A stretch of DNA of 64,000 bases from Acidobacteriaceae bacterium (GCA_003151335.1 PLXE01000115.1:1-64000), one strand, 5' to 3'; positions 39,401 to 49,059 are shown, counted from the first letter of the stretch. Program-made: numbers and translations. Notes: generated from the letters alone by a model not told the origin.

Positions 39401-40644
39401 AATTCGTCGTCTAACTTATCTTGGTCCTGGCTGATGGTGCTGTACAGCCGGCTACGTGTCTGTGGAACCGATTGGCAGCGGGCCCCCGTAAATACAACCT
39501 GGAACAATTGCAGGGTGCCAACCCGGAAGGCAGCAATGGATCCGGCAAGATAGAGCCGCCACATGCGCGCAAAAGTCGTCCCTTGATCGCGGACGACGGT
39601 GTCATAGGCGCGCTCAAATCTGCTCAGCCAGTGCTCGACGGTTCTGGCGTAGTGCGGACGCAGGTCCTCGACGTCGAGCACGTAGAAGGGCGCCGGCTCC
39701 AAAACCTCCATCGACTCGCGGAGGGTGGGCGCGTAGGCGCCGGGAAATATGCGCTTTCGAATCCAGACACTAAAGGGCAGGCTGCGGCAGCGCCCGATGA
39801 AATGCAGCAGTCCCCGGCCCTGGTCGCCGATGGTACGTTGAATCACGCGGCCTAACTCGGGGTAATGTTCGCGGCCCACGTGCTCCAACATGCCGACGGA
39901 TACAAATACATCGTAGCGGCCGGTGATATTGCGGTAATCGTCCTCCACAAACTCAACCATGGAGGAAAGGCCTTTCTGCTCGGCCACTTCCCGTGCCACT
40001 CGAATCTGCTCATGAGAGATGTTGAAGGCCTTGACCTTCACGCCATAGTGTTCGGCCATATACATGGCCAGTGCGCCCCAGCCACACCCGGCTTCGACCA
40101 CCGTCTCTCCCGGCCTGAGCCATAACTTCCGGCAAACCAGGTCGAGCTTGGCTTTCTGGGCCTCTTCCAGCGAAGTGTCTTGACCGGGGAAGTAAGCGCA
40201 GGTGTACACCATCAGCTCGTCCAACCAGAGTCGGTAAAACTCGGTGGGGAGATCGTAATGATGGTGAACATTGCGCGAGGAGCCATAGCGGCTATTGGCC
40301 TGCGCCCAGGCCAGCCACTTCGACATCAGTCGCCAGCGCCAGTTCCGCACTACGCGGGATGACGGGTAAATGGATTCGAGGACGCGGACCAGATCGCCGT
40401 CAACTTCAATTCGGCCGTCGGAGTAAGCATCCCCAAAGACAACCTCGGGATTCATCGCCAGCCCGGCCAGGGTAGCGCGGTCAGCTATGCGGATAGTGCC
40501 AATCGGCGACGAGGTCGTGCTGGGCCGGTTTTCGACGTGGGGAAGCGCCAGAGATATGGGGGCCGCACCCACGGCCCGGCGCACCGCCTTCAGCAGGGAG
40601 CGATCGATCCAGGAGGCATTGTTCAGGGTCACAGTATCCTCCAT
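39379..40644 (-). CDS. cfa: Cyclopropane-fatty-acyl-phospholipid synthase
   Basis: SAM-dependent enzyme adding a methylene bridge across unsaturated acyl chains of membrane phospholipids. The 421-residue sequence has the Cfa N-terminal substrate domain and a C-terminal methyltransferase domain: HYDLPTEFYRLWLD, YTCAYFPG, VVEAGCGWGALAMYMAEHYG (SAM site), ISHEQ, and the VSVGMLEHVG and FIGRC segments with catalytic residues. Length is slightly longer than E. coli Cfa. The ATG is at 40644; a short frame ends directly before it. It is followed in an operon by the flavoprotein gene. Confidence 0.93.
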   Translation of the reverse strand: MEDTVTLNNASWIDRSLLKAVRRAVGAAPISLALPHVENRPSTTSSPIGTIRIADRATLAGLAMNPEVVFGDAYSDGRIEVDGDLVRVLESIYPSSRVVRNWRWRLMSKWLAWAQANSRYGSSRNVHHHYDLPTEFYRLWLDELMVYTCAYFPGQDTSLEEAQKAKLDLVCRKLWLRPGETVVEAGCGWGALAMYMAEHYGVKVKAFNISHEQIRVAREVAEQKGLSSMVEFVEDDYRNITGRYDVFVSVGMLEHVGREHYPELGRVIQRTIGDQGRGLLHFIGRCRSLPFSVWIRKRIFPGAYAPTLRESMEVLEPAPFYVLDVEDLRPHYARTVEHWLSRFERAYDTVVRDQGTTFARMWRLYLAGSIAAFRVGTLQLFQVVFTGARCQSVPQTRSRLYSTISQDQDKLDDELWTPAMS

Positions 40645-40791
40645 TCAATACCGTAACAACCCGAGGGATGAGATACAGCCAATACTTAGATGAGCAAAGT
40701 CGTGGCGCGGAGAACCGGTCGTGATGGCGTCGAACAGTCGGGCAACAAAAGCAGGGGAGCGGTCGCCGAGCGACGGGGTTACTGTTGACAT
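40645..40791 (-). CDS. Possible 48-aa leader ORF upstream of cfa
   Basis: An ATG at 40791 opens a 48-codon frame (MSTVTPSLGDRSPAFVARLF and on) that ends in TGA immediately adjacent to the cfa ATG. No SD and no family. The exact abutment could mean translational coupling or be chance. Confidence 0.25.
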   Translation of the reverse strand: MSTVTPSLGDRSPAFVARLFDAITTGSPRHDFAHLSIGCISSLGLLRY

Positions 40792-40924
40792 GATTCTGCC
40801 TAACTCATCGCAGTGAGCTGACGTGGTGATACTAACACCGGCCTAACCGCTCGCGGCACTGAAAAAAGTATGGGCCCACAAAGAAGGCTGTCGACGACTC
40901 GCTGATGGCTACCGCCCTGAAAGT

Positions 40925-42631
40925 ATGTTAGTTTCTCTCAAACATCGTATCGCGACGATAATGCGTAGCCCGGCGACAACAAAGCGTTTGCTCCTGCTCC
41001 TCTGGGCCGCATTTATAATTCGCGGCTTGTGGTATAGCGCCGCCATGCCGATTTGGGAGGGTTACGATGAGCCCTACCACTTCGCGTATTTGCAACACCT
41101 GGCGGCAGGGGGATTGTCCCCAGGTACCGCTGTAGTTTCACTCGAAGTGCAGCATTCCTTGCACCTACTGCCGCTAGCTTGGGAGCTGTACCTTCAACAT
41201 CCGCCACCACCTCTGATTACTTACGATTCCTTTTGGCAGCTTCCGGCGACAGATCGGGAGCTTCTTATTTCAGGCGTGCGCCGGTTATCGCCTGGAGAGG
41301 GAAACGAACCCGCGACAGAAGGGACACCAAATTACGAGTTTCAGCAGATGCCGCTTTACTACTGGCTTTTTTCGATTCCAATGGGTCTGATGGGGAGGAC
41401 AAGCCTGCTGTCAAGAGTGATTGCGTTGCGCATTCTGAGCGTTCTTCTGGCTTCGATTGCCGTTCCCCTCGCTTTCAAGGTAGCTCGCCAAGTTCTTGGA
41501 GAAGAGGGCAAAGCTGTAGGCGTGACTGCTCTCTTGGTCTTGTTGCCTGAATTGATGGTGAATTTGGCGAGAGTTGGTAATGAAAGCCTGGCGCTTGTCT
41601 TGATGACGCTCGCCTTGGTGTATGCGTTGAAGACGGTCGAGCAACCCGAGCGCTGGAGCACGTGGATTGCGCTTGGGCTGGCTTTAGGGCTCGGGCTACT
41701 GACGAAGGCCTACTTCCTGGTCACCCTGCCGGCTCTGGTGCTGATCGCTCTTTATCTAATATGGACTTCGCTCTCATCCCATAGGTGGAAAAGGCAAACT
41801 ATCAGGGTGACGTTGCGCGCGTGCGCAGCCGTAGGAATCATTTTGGCAGTCGCCGGCCGCTGGTACTGGCACGTCCACGTCCGCACTGGATCCTGGTCGG
41901 GACAAGCCGATGATGCCGCTCTGCATAATATTGCGCTCGCACAGAAGCTGATCGCTATACCCAGCGTTAATTGGAAGAGCGGTGCTATCTCAATCCTGCT
42001 GTCCCACATCTGGTTTGGCGGCTGGAGCTTTCTTCGCTTGCCTGTCGGATGGTACTTATTGGCGGCGGTGCCGATCGCAGTCGGAGTGTCTGGGGTAGGT
42101 GTGCGTTGGATGCGGGAAAGGGCAGGCGCCGAACCCGATTCGCAACGTCCCCAAATTTTGGTCCTTGGCGCGTTGTATCTCTGTTTCTGGGTCGGTCTGG
42201 CCTACCACGTGTTGATTACCTTCATGAATACCGGAGTATCGGCATCGACAGGATGGTATCTCTATTGCCTGGTAGTTGCCGAACTCGTCCTCCTCGTCTG
42301 GGGTCTTGAGGCTTTCTTTCGAACGAAATTTCTATTGCTGGCACTATGCCTCGGGGTTGCAGTGATGGACCTATACGGCATGCACGCGTTGATGCTGCCT
42401 TACTACGTCGGATTATCGGCTCACATGGGCAAGCAAGTGCCCACAGCACTGGCGTCAACTCTGTCGCATCTGCCAACTGTCTTCGCGCGGCTTGCCATTA
42501 ACAAACCTGACTGGCTAAGCACTCCGGTGTTGGCCATCCTATGGTTCCTGTATCTCGGCGCAACCGTAGGTGGTCTGCTGATTTGCGCCATTTCCAAGGA
42601 GTTGGGTCGCTTAGAGGGCCGAATAGACTAA
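40925..42631 (+). CDS. Polytopic membrane protein, GT39/ArnT-like glycosyltransferase
   Basis: 568 residues with about ten hydrophobic segments. After the first helix comes PIWEGYDEPYHFAYLQHLA, an acidic-residue loop at the position of the catalytic Asp/Glu of GT-C enzymes. GTs of this type transfer sugars from polyprenyl-phosphate carriers on the periplasmic side. Similarity to DUF2142-type proteins is an alternative. The gene stands between the divergent cfa operon and the converging sigma/anti-sigma operon, so its substrate cannot be deduced. The ATG at 40925 is the first in frame; no strong SD. Confidence 0.75.
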   Translation: MLVSLKHRIATIMRSPATTKRLLLLLWAAFIIRGLWYSAAMPIWEGYDEPYHFAYLQHLAAGGLSPGTAVVSLEVQHSLHLLPLAWELYLQHPPPPLITYDSFWQLPATDRELLISGVRRLSPGEGNEPATEGTPNYEFQQMPLYYWLFSIPMGLMGRTSLLSRVIALRILSVLLASIAVPLAFKVARQVLGEEGKAVGVTALLVLLPELMVNLARVGNESLALVLMTLALVYALKTVEQPERWSTWIALGLALGLGLLTKAYFLVTLPALVLIALYLIWTSLSSHRWKRQTIRVTLRACAAVGIILAVAGRWYWHVHVRTGSWSGQADDAALHNIALAQKLIAIPSVNWKSGAISILLSHIWFGGWSFLRLPVGWYLLAAVPIAVGVSGVGVRWMRERAGAEPDSQRPQILVLGALYLCFWVGLAYHVLITFMNTGVSASTGWYLYCLVVAELVLLVWGLEAFFRTKFLLLALCLGVAVMDLYGMHALMLPYYVGLSAHMGKQVPTALASTLSHLPTVFARLAINKPDWLSTPVLAILWFLYLGATVGGLLICAISKELGRLEGRID

Positions 42632-42733
42632 CTGAGAATCCCACGAGGAAGCACGTTGTGCATGACGATAATGGCAGTCGTTCGTTTAGATTGCCAGCGC
42701 CAGGCCAGACGTTATGCAGCGATCGTGGTGGCG

Positions 42734-42976
42734 CTAAACATGCTTGCGGGCTGGTTTTACCATGCCCTCGCGCTCCAGCGATTTCTGAATGCCGGTCCAC
42801 ACCCGGGGACTGGGGTCTTCCATGGGAACCAGCAGCTTGGCGGCCTCCGCGATATAGCGCAAGTCGGCAATCAGGTCGGAACAGAGATGGCAGGTTGCGA
42901 GGTGCTGCTGTTGCTCAGCGCTGCCGCCGCCGTCAATAATGTAAGGCAGGACCTTCTGAAACTCCGCGCACGTCAT
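42734..42976 (-). CDS. Putative zinc-finger anti-sigma factor
   Basis: From ATG 42976 the 80-residue product starts MTCAEFQKVLPYIIDGG and has the HLATCHLCSDL motif (H-x3-C-x2-C), the zinc-binding anti-sigma (ZAS) signature. It has no membrane segment, so it would be a cytoplasmic ZAS protein like the RsrA/ChrR class rather than a membrane RseA type. The start overlaps the stop of the 46-aa gene upstream (TCATGA), indicating coupling. It is the third gene of the operon led by the ECF sigma factor. Confidence 0.8.
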   Translation of the reverse strand: MTCAEFQKVLPYIIDGGGSAEQQQHLATCHLCSDLIADLRYIAEAAKLLVPMEDPSPRVWTGIQKSLEREGMVKPARKHV

Positions 42977-43113
42977 GAATGCTCTCCCCAGGGAATCCGG
43001 ATAAATGTGTTGCTTTCCATCATCGCTTCTCCAGGAGCGTTGGCCTGCCATTGCTGGAACCAACGCTGTAGGATTCCCTGCATCTCGCCCTGAGAAATGC
43101 CATCTCTACTCAT
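42973..43113 (-). CDS. 46-aa protein between sigma and anti-sigma genes
   Basis: ATG 43113 lies 3 nt after the sigma factor stop (TAG ACG ATG). The frame reads MSRDGISQGEMQGILQRWFQ and ends with PWGEHS; its stop overlaps the ATG of the anti-sigma gene. The tight coupling on both sides is the evidence for translation. Sequence is amphipathic, no family recognised. It may act with the anti-sigma factor, or only keep ribosomes on the message. Confidence 0.55.
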   Translation of the reverse strand: MSRDGISQGEMQGILQRWFQQWQANAPGEAMMESNTFIRIPWGEHS

Positions 43114-43116
43114 CGT

Positions 43117-43758
43117 CTATCGTTTTGCAGCCCGCTCCGCCTGGCTCAGCTTCAGAAGGTCACGCAGTTTCATTCTTGCCTTGTGGAGCTGAGATTTGCT
43201 ATTGCCGATGGCGCAGCCCATCATCTCGGCAATTTCGTTGTGTTCGTAACCTTCGACATCATGCAGCACAAAGATGAGGCGGTATCCCGGTGGCAGACTC
43301 TCGATGGAGCGTTCCAGGTTGACCCGATCGATGGCTCCGATCAGGGCATTGTCGCGGGCGCCGATGTCTTTTCTGGGACCATCTTCGCTTTGCGGCTCCA
43401 AGGTCTCCTCCAGCGAAACTTCGGGCAGCCCCTTCTTGCGCAAGTGCATCAGCACCACGTTCACCGCCAGGCGATGCAGCCAGGTGGAGAATGCCGATTC
43501 CCCACGAAAAGTAGCGATCTTGCGAAACAATTGCAGGAAGGCCTCCTGCGTTAGATCTTCCGCTTCCGCCGTGTTGCCGACCATGCGCAGGCACAGCGAA
43601 TACACCCGCCGCTTGTGCAGACCGTACAAAGCCTCGAAGCATTCGGAGTCGCCCTGTTTGGCGCGGTCGATCGCTTCCTGCTCGGAGATGCCGTTGGCCA
43701 GAATTTTCTTAGCGGTCGTCAAATAGGTGTACTCAGTCTGCCGGTAGATTCGATGCAA
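43117..43758 (-). CDS. ECF-type RNA polymerase sigma factor
   Basis: The 213-aa frame has sigma region 2 ([20 protein letters not shown], then [16 protein letters not shown] with the DLTQE motif, and [13 protein letters not shown]) and region 4 ([28 protein letters not shown] with HTH ending [12 protein letters not shown]). The start is uncertain: no ATG precedes region 2; a TTG at 43758 begins [13 protein letters not shown], and a further TTG lies 12 codons downstream. It leads the sigma/46-aa/anti-sigma operon. Likely stress-responsive; the signal is unknown. Confidence 0.9.
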   Translation of the reverse strand: MHRIYRQTEYTYLTTAKKILANGISEQEAIDRAKQGDSECFEALYGLHKRRVYSLCLRMVGNTAEAEDLTQEAFLQLFRKIATFRGESAFSTWLHRLAVNVVLMHLRKKGLPEVSLEETLEPQSEDGPRKDIGARDNALIGAIDRVNLERSIESLPPGYRLIFVLHDVEGYEHNEIAEMMGCAIGNSKSQLHKARMKLRDLLKLSQAERAAKR

Positions 43759-43855
43759 GCACGGCAGTAGTTTGTTGCCTGCGGCACCGGCGGCGCCAGA
43801 AGATTAGAGCACTATCCAGGTTTTGTGAGCAAGAGGACGCGAGCAGGGGTTTGGC

Positions 43856-45016
43856 TTACAGCACGGCCGTCTCATGCAACATTTCGCCCCTGGCGAAGCG
43901 CGCCGGACTAAGTACCTCGATATTGTCCACAACCTTTGTGGTGCCGCGAAGGATCAAGTCAGCCAAGATCTTTCCCGTCGCCGGCGCGTGCATCACGCCG
44001 TGACCGCTGAAACCGTTGGCACAGTAGAAGCCGCGCACCTCGGGAACAGGCCCCAGAATTGCGTGGTGATCGGGAGACATCTCGTACAGTCCTGCCCACG
44101 CGCGTTTCGGGTTGACCGCCAGGTTCTCAAAGCAGGGCACCCGGTCAGCGGCGCGAGTCAACACCTTCTCGATGAAGGATGGATCAAAGTCTGTCTTGTA
44201 GCCGGGTGTTTCTTCGGGATCGTTCCATGCCAGCAGGAATCCCAGACCCTCCGGGCGGAAGTGAAAACCGTTGGTCATGTCAACCACCATGGGAATCGTG
44301 TGCAGCACGCCGTCGAAAGGTTCGGTCGGAATCAACATGCGGCGCAGCGGTTCGACGGGCAGCTTCACGCCGGCCAAGGCCGCAGCTTCGGCTGCCCACG
44401 GACCGGCTGCATTGACCACCACTCGCGTGCTGACCGGACCACGCGTGGTTTCTACCCGGCTGATTGCTTCGCTATCGCAATGGATGGCAGTGACTTCCGT
44501 CGAGCGCCAGAGAGCGGCGCCTTGCTCGCAAGCCCGAGCGGTGAATCCGATCATCACGCTATAGGGATCGACGAATCCGTCTGTGGCGCAGAAGCTTCCG
44601 CCCAGGATGTCGTCGCTGCGCAGTTGCGGGACCATCGCCACGATCTCCTCACGCGCCAGCATGCGCACGTCTGTGAGTCCCAGCGATTTTTGCAGCCGCT
44701 GGTTGGTCCGCAAATATTCCAGATGCGCCGGTTTGGTGGCGACGAACAAGTAGCCCTGGGCGCGGTATTCCGAAGGATGGCCCAGCCGTTCCTCGAAATT
44801 CGCATAGAAGGGAATGGAGTAGAGCGACATCTGTATGTTGGGCGCGGTGGCAAACTGGGCGCGCACGCCCCCCATGCTCTTGCCGGTGGAACCTTTGCCC
44901 TGATGGGATTCGCGCTCCACGATCAGAACGGTACGGCAACCAGCCTCCGTAAGATGCCACGCAATACTGGAACCTACAATGCCGCCGCCGATAATCACCA
45001 CTTCCGCCGTTTGCAT
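43856..45016 (-). CDS. FAD-dependent amino-acid oxidase-like protein (DadA/SoxB type)
   Basis: 386 residues beginning with an FAD dinucleotide-binding fold (VVIIGGGIVGSSIAWHLTEAGC) followed by STGKSMGGVRAQF, FRPEGLGFLLAW, NPKRAWAGLYEMSPDHHAILG, and the C-terminal FYCANGFSGHGVMHAPA pattern of the DAO family (sarcosine oxidase beta, D-amino acid dehydrogenase, glycine oxidase). The substrate cannot be assigned. It may oxidise secondary amines or D-amino acids. ATG start at 45016. It is divergent from transketolase. Confidence 0.88.
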   Translation of the reverse strand: MQTAEVVIIGGGIVGSSIAWHLTEAGCRTVLIVERESHQGKGSTGKSMGGVRAQFATAPNIQMSLYSIPFYANFEERLGHPSEYRAQGYLFVATKPAHLEYLRTNQRLQKSLGLTDVRMLAREEIVAMVPQLRSDDILGGSFCATDGFVDPYSVMIGFTARACEQGAALWRSTEVTAIHCDSEAISRVETTRGPVSTRVVVNAAGPWAAEAAALAGVKLPVEPLRRMLIPTEPFDGVLHTIPMVVDMTNGFHFRPEGLGFLLAWNDPEETPGYKTDFDPSFIEKVLTRAADRVPCFENLAVNPKRAWAGLYEMSPDHHAILGPVPEVRGFYCANGFSGHGVMHAPATGKILADLILRGTTKVVDNIEVLSPARFARGEMLHETAVL

Positions 45017-45215
45017 TCCGTTGGGCCTCGACCGATGCGAATATTGTAGCCTGTGACTGCATCAGTTATTTCCGCCGGCGCCGCACTCCCGTCACACCCC
45101 CTCGTGATCTTGCTCACAGACCCAATGTTTTATCCGGCCTAGCCTTACCTATCGGGGTCCATATATCGCGGGTCCGTGCGTTGAGGCGCGCCTCCACCCG
45201 CACAAAGGATTCACC

Positions 45216-47270
45216 ATGCCTATCGTCAACTCCTCCTCCCAAGCCGTGGTTCGCGAGTTCAGCCTGGAAGAACTGAAACAGGCCGCCCGCTTGATGCGCG
45301 GCTATGACCTGGTTGCGCTTTGCGCCGCCGGCTCCGGCCATTCCGGAGGCACGCTCTCCATGATGGAAATCGTCGCGGCCCTGTACTTGAAGGTCGCCAA
45401 CCACGATCCCAACAATCCGGAATGGAAGGAGCGCGACCGTATCATCTGGTCGGCTGGACATAAAGCCCCCGCTTTGTACTTGGGCCTCGCCTTTGCCGGA
45501 TACTTTCCCGTCGAAGACATCGTTACCTTGCGCAAGCTGTATTCGCCATTCCAGGGACATCCGCACCGCTTGAAGCTGCCGGGTGTCGAGGTCTCCAGCG
45601 GATCGTTGGGACAGGGCCTCAGCATTGCGGTCGGCATGGCCCTGGCCGGCAAACTCGACGGCGGCAAGCATTCGGTGTTCTGCATTATGGGCGACGGCGA
45701 GCAGCAGGAGGGCAATATCTGGGAAGCGGTCATGGAGGCATCGAACTTCAAGCTCGACAATCTGGTTGCCATCATCGACCGCAACCGCTTGCAGATTGAC
45801 GGCTGGGTCAAGGACGTGATGAACGTGGAGCCGCTGGACGAGCGCTATCGCAGCTTTGGCTGGGAAGTGATCGAGATTGACGGTCACGACATGACGCAAG
45901 TCCTGGACGGTTTGCAGAAGGCGAAGAACACTCCGGTCTCCGGCAAGCCCACGCTGATCCTTGCCAACACGGTGAAGGGTAAGGGTGTCAGCTTCATGGA
46001 GAACATTGCCGGATGGCACGGCAAGGCTCCCAGCTATGACGAGTTGGTGAAGGCCCTGGAAGAGCTCGGATTGAAACAGACCATCGCCTACGATGCGCTG
46101 CTGAATAAAGCGAAAGAGTATCAGAAGGAAGTGGAGGCAACGCTGGCCGCCAAGACCCCGAGCTTTGCGCACGAATACTGGTGGAACAGCACCAGCCAGA
46201 TGAAAGTGAAGATGGAACCCACGCGCAAGGGCTTCGGAAAATCGCTGCAAAACAATGGCGATGACCAGCGAGTGGTCTGCCTCGGCCTCGACATTTCCGG
46301 TTCGATCACCATCAGCGACTTCTATTCTGGCAAACCGGAACGCAAGAATCGCTGGATCAGCATGGGCATCGCGGAACAGTCGGCGACCGCTGCCGCCGCG
46401 GGACTGGCGCGGGAAGGGAAGTTGCCGGTCTTCGGGACCTACGGGACCTTTGCCGCCGCGCGCAATCTGGACCAGATCCGGGTTTCCATCTGCTACGGAA
46501 ATTTCAATGTGCTGATTGCCGGTGCTCACGGCGGAGTTTCGGTCGGACCCGATGGCGCCACCCACCAAGCGCTGGAAGATTTGTTCACCATGTGCGGTCT
46601 GCCGAACATGTCAGTCGTGGTGCCCTGCGACGCCATCGAGACCCGCAAGGCGACCGACTATCTGCTGCTCCAGCATGTCGGGCCCAAGTACATCCGTTTC
46701 GCGCGCGAAGCTACGCCCATCGTGACCCGCGAAAACACCCCATTTGTCTTTGGCGTGGCGAACGTGAGCCGTCTCCGCCGCGAATCGCCGGAGATGATTG
46801 ACGCGTTCGAAACCGTGCTTGCTCCCAATTATGAAAACGAGCACGAAGATCTCAGCATCATCGCCTGCGGGCCGATGGTGCCCGAGGCCATGCGCGCGGC
46901 CTGGATACTGAAGCAGGAATTTGGCTATGAGACTCGCGTGGTCAACATGCACACCATGAAGCCGATTGATGAAACCGCCATCGTGCGGGCGGCCAAGGAG
47001 ACGGGCGTTGTGGTCACCGCCGAAGAGCACCAGATTGGCGCCCTGGCGTGGCGCGTGAGCGGCGTAATCACGGAAAGCCCCGAGTTGATGGGAAGGCCGG
47101 TCATCACCGGCGCCATCGGCGTAAAGGACCGCTTCGGCGACTCCGGCGCGCCGTGGGAACTGATTAAGGAGTTCGAAGTCAGCGCCGAACATATCGCGCA
47201 GAAGGCGGTGGAGTTGGTCGCCATTGCCAGGATGAAGAAGGAAGAAGAGCGCCTCCAACTGACACGCTAA
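45216..47270 (+). CDS. tkt: Transketolase
   Basis: TPP enzyme moving two-carbon units in the pentose phosphate pathway. 684 residues combine both halves: N-terminal pyrophosphate-binding domain (GSGHSGGTLSMMEI, MGDGEQQEGNIWEA with the GDG motif, RNRLQIDG) and C-terminal pyrimidine-binding domain (DISGSI, GIAEQSATAAAAGLA with the cofactor Glu, and TYGTFAAARNLDQIR) plus the terminal transketolase C domain. The sequence looks like the split TktA/TktB type joined in one chain rather than the E. coli-type single gene. Start ATG 45216 with AAAGGATT upstream. Confidence 0.92.
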   Translation: MPIVNSSSQAVVREFSLEELKQAARLMRGYDLVALCAAGSGHSGGTLSMMEIVAALYLKVANHDPNNPEWKERDRIIWSAGHKAPALYLGLAFAGYFPVEDIVTLRKLYSPFQGHPHRLKLPGVEVSSGSLGQGLSIAVGMALAGKLDGGKHSVFCIMGDGEQQEGNIWEAVMEASNFKLDNLVAIIDRNRLQIDGWVKDVMNVEPLDERYRSFGWEVIEIDGHDMTQVLDGLQKAKNTPVSGKPTLILANTVKGKGVSFMENIAGWHGKAPSYDELVKALEELGLKQTIAYDALLNKAKEYQKEVEATLAAKTPSFAHEYWWNSTSQMKVKMEPTRKGFGKSLQNNGDDQRVVCLGLDISGSITISDFYSGKPERKNRWISMGIAEQSATAAAAGLAREGKLPVFGTYGTFAAARNLDQIRVSICYGNFNVLIAGAHGGVSVGPDGATHQALEDLFTMCGLPNMSVVVPCDAIETRKATDYLLLQHVGPKYIRFAREATPIVTRENTPFVFGVANVSRLRRESPEMIDAFETVLAPNYENEHEDLSIIACGPMVPEAMRAAWILKQEFGYETRVVNMHTMKPIDETAIVRAAKETGVVVTAEEHQIGALAWRVSGVITESPELMGRPVITGAIGVKDRFGDSGAPWELIKEFEVSAEHIAQKAVELVAIARMKKEEERLQLTR

Positions 47271-47379
47271 AGGCGGTTCTTGAGTTGGTGTGTGCCCGAT
47301 AGAGCGGGTCTTCAGAGTGTCTGTGTGAGCAAAGTCTGGTATTCGCCGTTGAATGGAATTGCAGGTAATCCAGCGCCGT

Positions 47380-47475
47380 AGGCGCGGAATAGTTTAGCCC
47401 AGCACGCAGCCGAAGGCGGAGTGCTGGGTAGCGTGGGAAGTAGATCTGAGTCCCTTTAGGGACGGCACAGTTTTT
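47380..47475. repeat. Possible dispersed repeat after tkt
   Basis: Contains GCCGTAGGCGCGGAATAG, AGCACGCAGCCGAAGGCGGA and GTCCCTTTAGGGACGGCAC, the last with a short GTCCC/GGGAC palindrome. This composite resembles intergenic repeats that I know from acidobacterial genomes; only one copy is in the window. Confidence 0.4.
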
Positions 47476-47494
47476 TGAATTGTAGCGAGCTGAG

Positions 47495-48664
47495 CTAGTT
47501 GAGCGTGCCGCCCACGACCGTGTGCAGCACCTCGCCGGCGGAAGAGAACACCGCGACGTCGGCATCGGCGCCAGGTTGCAACAGGCCCTTTCGGTGTTCA
47601 ATACCCAGCACTCGCGCGGGATTCTGTGTGGCCATGCGGATACTGTCTTGAAAGCTGACTTTCGCAAAACTCATCATGTTCCGAACCGCGCGATCCAGCG
47701 TCAAAACGCTGCCGGCCAGTTTCCCGTGTGACATGCAGCGGTTGTCGCGCACCTGCACTTCAAATGAACCCAGCCGGTAAATCCCGTCCGGCATGCCAGT
47801 CGCGCTGATGCCGTCGGTGATCAGCACCGCGCCATCCACTCCCTTGCAGCGCACGAACAAGTCAACAATGATCGGAGCCACGTGGACTCCATCAGCGATG
47901 ATGTCGGCCGTTAGCCTGCGGTCGGTGAGAATTGCGCCCAACAATCCTGGATCGCGATGATCGAACCTGCGCATGGCATTGAAGGTGTGCGTAGCGTGCC
48001 GAACTCCGGCCTCTATGCCGGCGATCCCCTGCTCCAGGGTGGCATTGGAGTGCCCAACGCTGACACATACTCCGCGACGAGAGGCATCGGCGATAAGCGC
48101 CAGCGCACCCTCTAGCTCAGGCGCAATGGTGAGCACCCGGATGTGACCTCCGGCTGCATCCCACATTTGGTTGAAAGCTTCAGCCGAGACCGGTTGCAGG
48201 TCGATACCAGAATGGACCCCACGCCGGGCATGGCTGAGGAAGGGTCCTTCCAGATGAATCCCCAGCGGCTGCGCGCGAATGGGATCTGTGCCGACTTCAC
48301 GGTCCGCGCGTTCCGCCGCCCTGGCCAAATCATCGAGAGACTTCAGCGTTTGCTCCAGCGGGGCGGTAACGGTCGTCGGACAATAACTGGTGACCCCATG
48401 CCGCACCATCAAACGCTCGATGGCGGCCAGGCTCTCCTCGCAGCCTTCCATGACGTCGTGCCCAGCGCCCCCGTGCACATGCATGTCGATCAGCCCGGGC
48501 GTCAGGATGGAATCGCCGAAGTCCACAACTCGCGCCTGAGATGGAATGGTCACGGCCTCTCTCTTGCCGACGGCCGCTATGATTCCGCTGTCCATCACGA
48601 GTGCGGCATCCTCGATGCGCTCAAGCGGAGTCAGCAGTTGCCGGGCTAGTAGAACGGTTGACAC
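47495..48664 (-). CDS. nagA: N-acetylglucosamine-6-phosphate deacetylase
   Basis: Metallo-amidohydrolase that deacetylates GlcNAc-6-P to glucosamine-6-P. The 389-aa frame begins with a GTG (48664; MSTVLLARQLLTP) and shows the amidohydrolase PGLIDMHVHGG metal motif, HLEGPFLS with the metal Glu, SVGHSNA, ATHTFNAM with His ligands and the catalytic Asp region ITDGISATGMPDG. Its product pathway connects with the nagZ/anmK recycling genes at 9-11 kb, although not adjacent. No nagB or PTS gene is in the window. Confidence 0.93.
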   Translation of the reverse strand: MSTVLLARQLLTPLERIEDAALVMDSGIIAAVGKREAVTIPSQARVVDFGDSILTPGLIDMHVHGGAGHDVMEGCEESLAAIERLMVRHGVTSYCPTTVTAPLEQTLKSLDDLARAAERADREVGTDPIRAQPLGIHLEGPFLSHARRGVHSGIDLQPVSAEAFNQMWDAAGGHIRVLTIAPELEGALALIADASRRGVCVSVGHSNATLEQGIAGIEAGVRHATHTFNAMRRFDHRDPGLLGAILTDRRLTADIIADGVHVAPIIVDLFVRCKGVDGAVLITDGISATGMPDGIYRLGSFEVQVRDNRCMSHGKLAGSVLTLDRAVRNMMSFAKVSFQDSIRMATQNPARVLGIEHRKGLLQPGADADVAVFSSAGEVLHTVVGGTLN

Positions 48665-48701
48665 GTTGTAGGCTTTGATCCTTCAGCTATAGATCTGACC
48701 C

Positions 48702-48735
48702 TTGAGTGTACGATGCTCGGTTGAGTGTACGATGC
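48702..48735. promoter_or_regulatory. Direct repeat upstream of nagA
   Basis: Two identical 15-mers TTGAGTGTACGATGC at 48702-48716 and 48721-48735 (19-bp spacing), 38-71 bp before the nagA start. The near-two-turn spacing suits a repressor or activator site, or it is a small duplication. Confidence 0.3.
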
Positions 48736-49059
48736 CGCGGTCGGACGGCGGAACTGTTTCGGAGAAAAATGTATCCCTTTGCTAACCAACCGGCGCCCAG
48801 GTACCAACCAGCGAGCCAGCGTCTTTGAGGCACGACTGAAGTCGGCACTATTTTCAAAGGCCAGCGCGATAACGCAGGGCTAAGGATGCGGAGTGAACCG
48901 TGTCCCCGGTTCCGCGCGACGGATCCAGCAACGCGAGCTTTTAGCCAATGCACGGCTGGGCGGCAGCTCTGTTATAATCAGGTTCTGGCGATCGCTCATC
49001 TGCATCAGCCAAAGGATTGAGGCGCCTGCACTGCGTTGTTGACGCAGTCGCTTCCATGT
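48736..49059. promoter_or_regulatory. tRNA upstream region with -10 box
   Basis: No gene seen. A perfect TATAAT at 48973-48978 lies about 80 nt upstream of the tRNA-Pro gene and is a candidate -10 element. No good -35 at standard spacing. Confidence 0.35.

Noticed and set aside
43874-45049. 391-codon plus-strand frame opposite the amino-acid oxidase gene
   Set aside because: His/Gln/Arg-rich shadow; FAD motif is on the other strand.
45114-46568. 484-codon minus-strand frame opposite transketolase
   Set aside because: No recognisable family and entirely antisense to a well supported gene.
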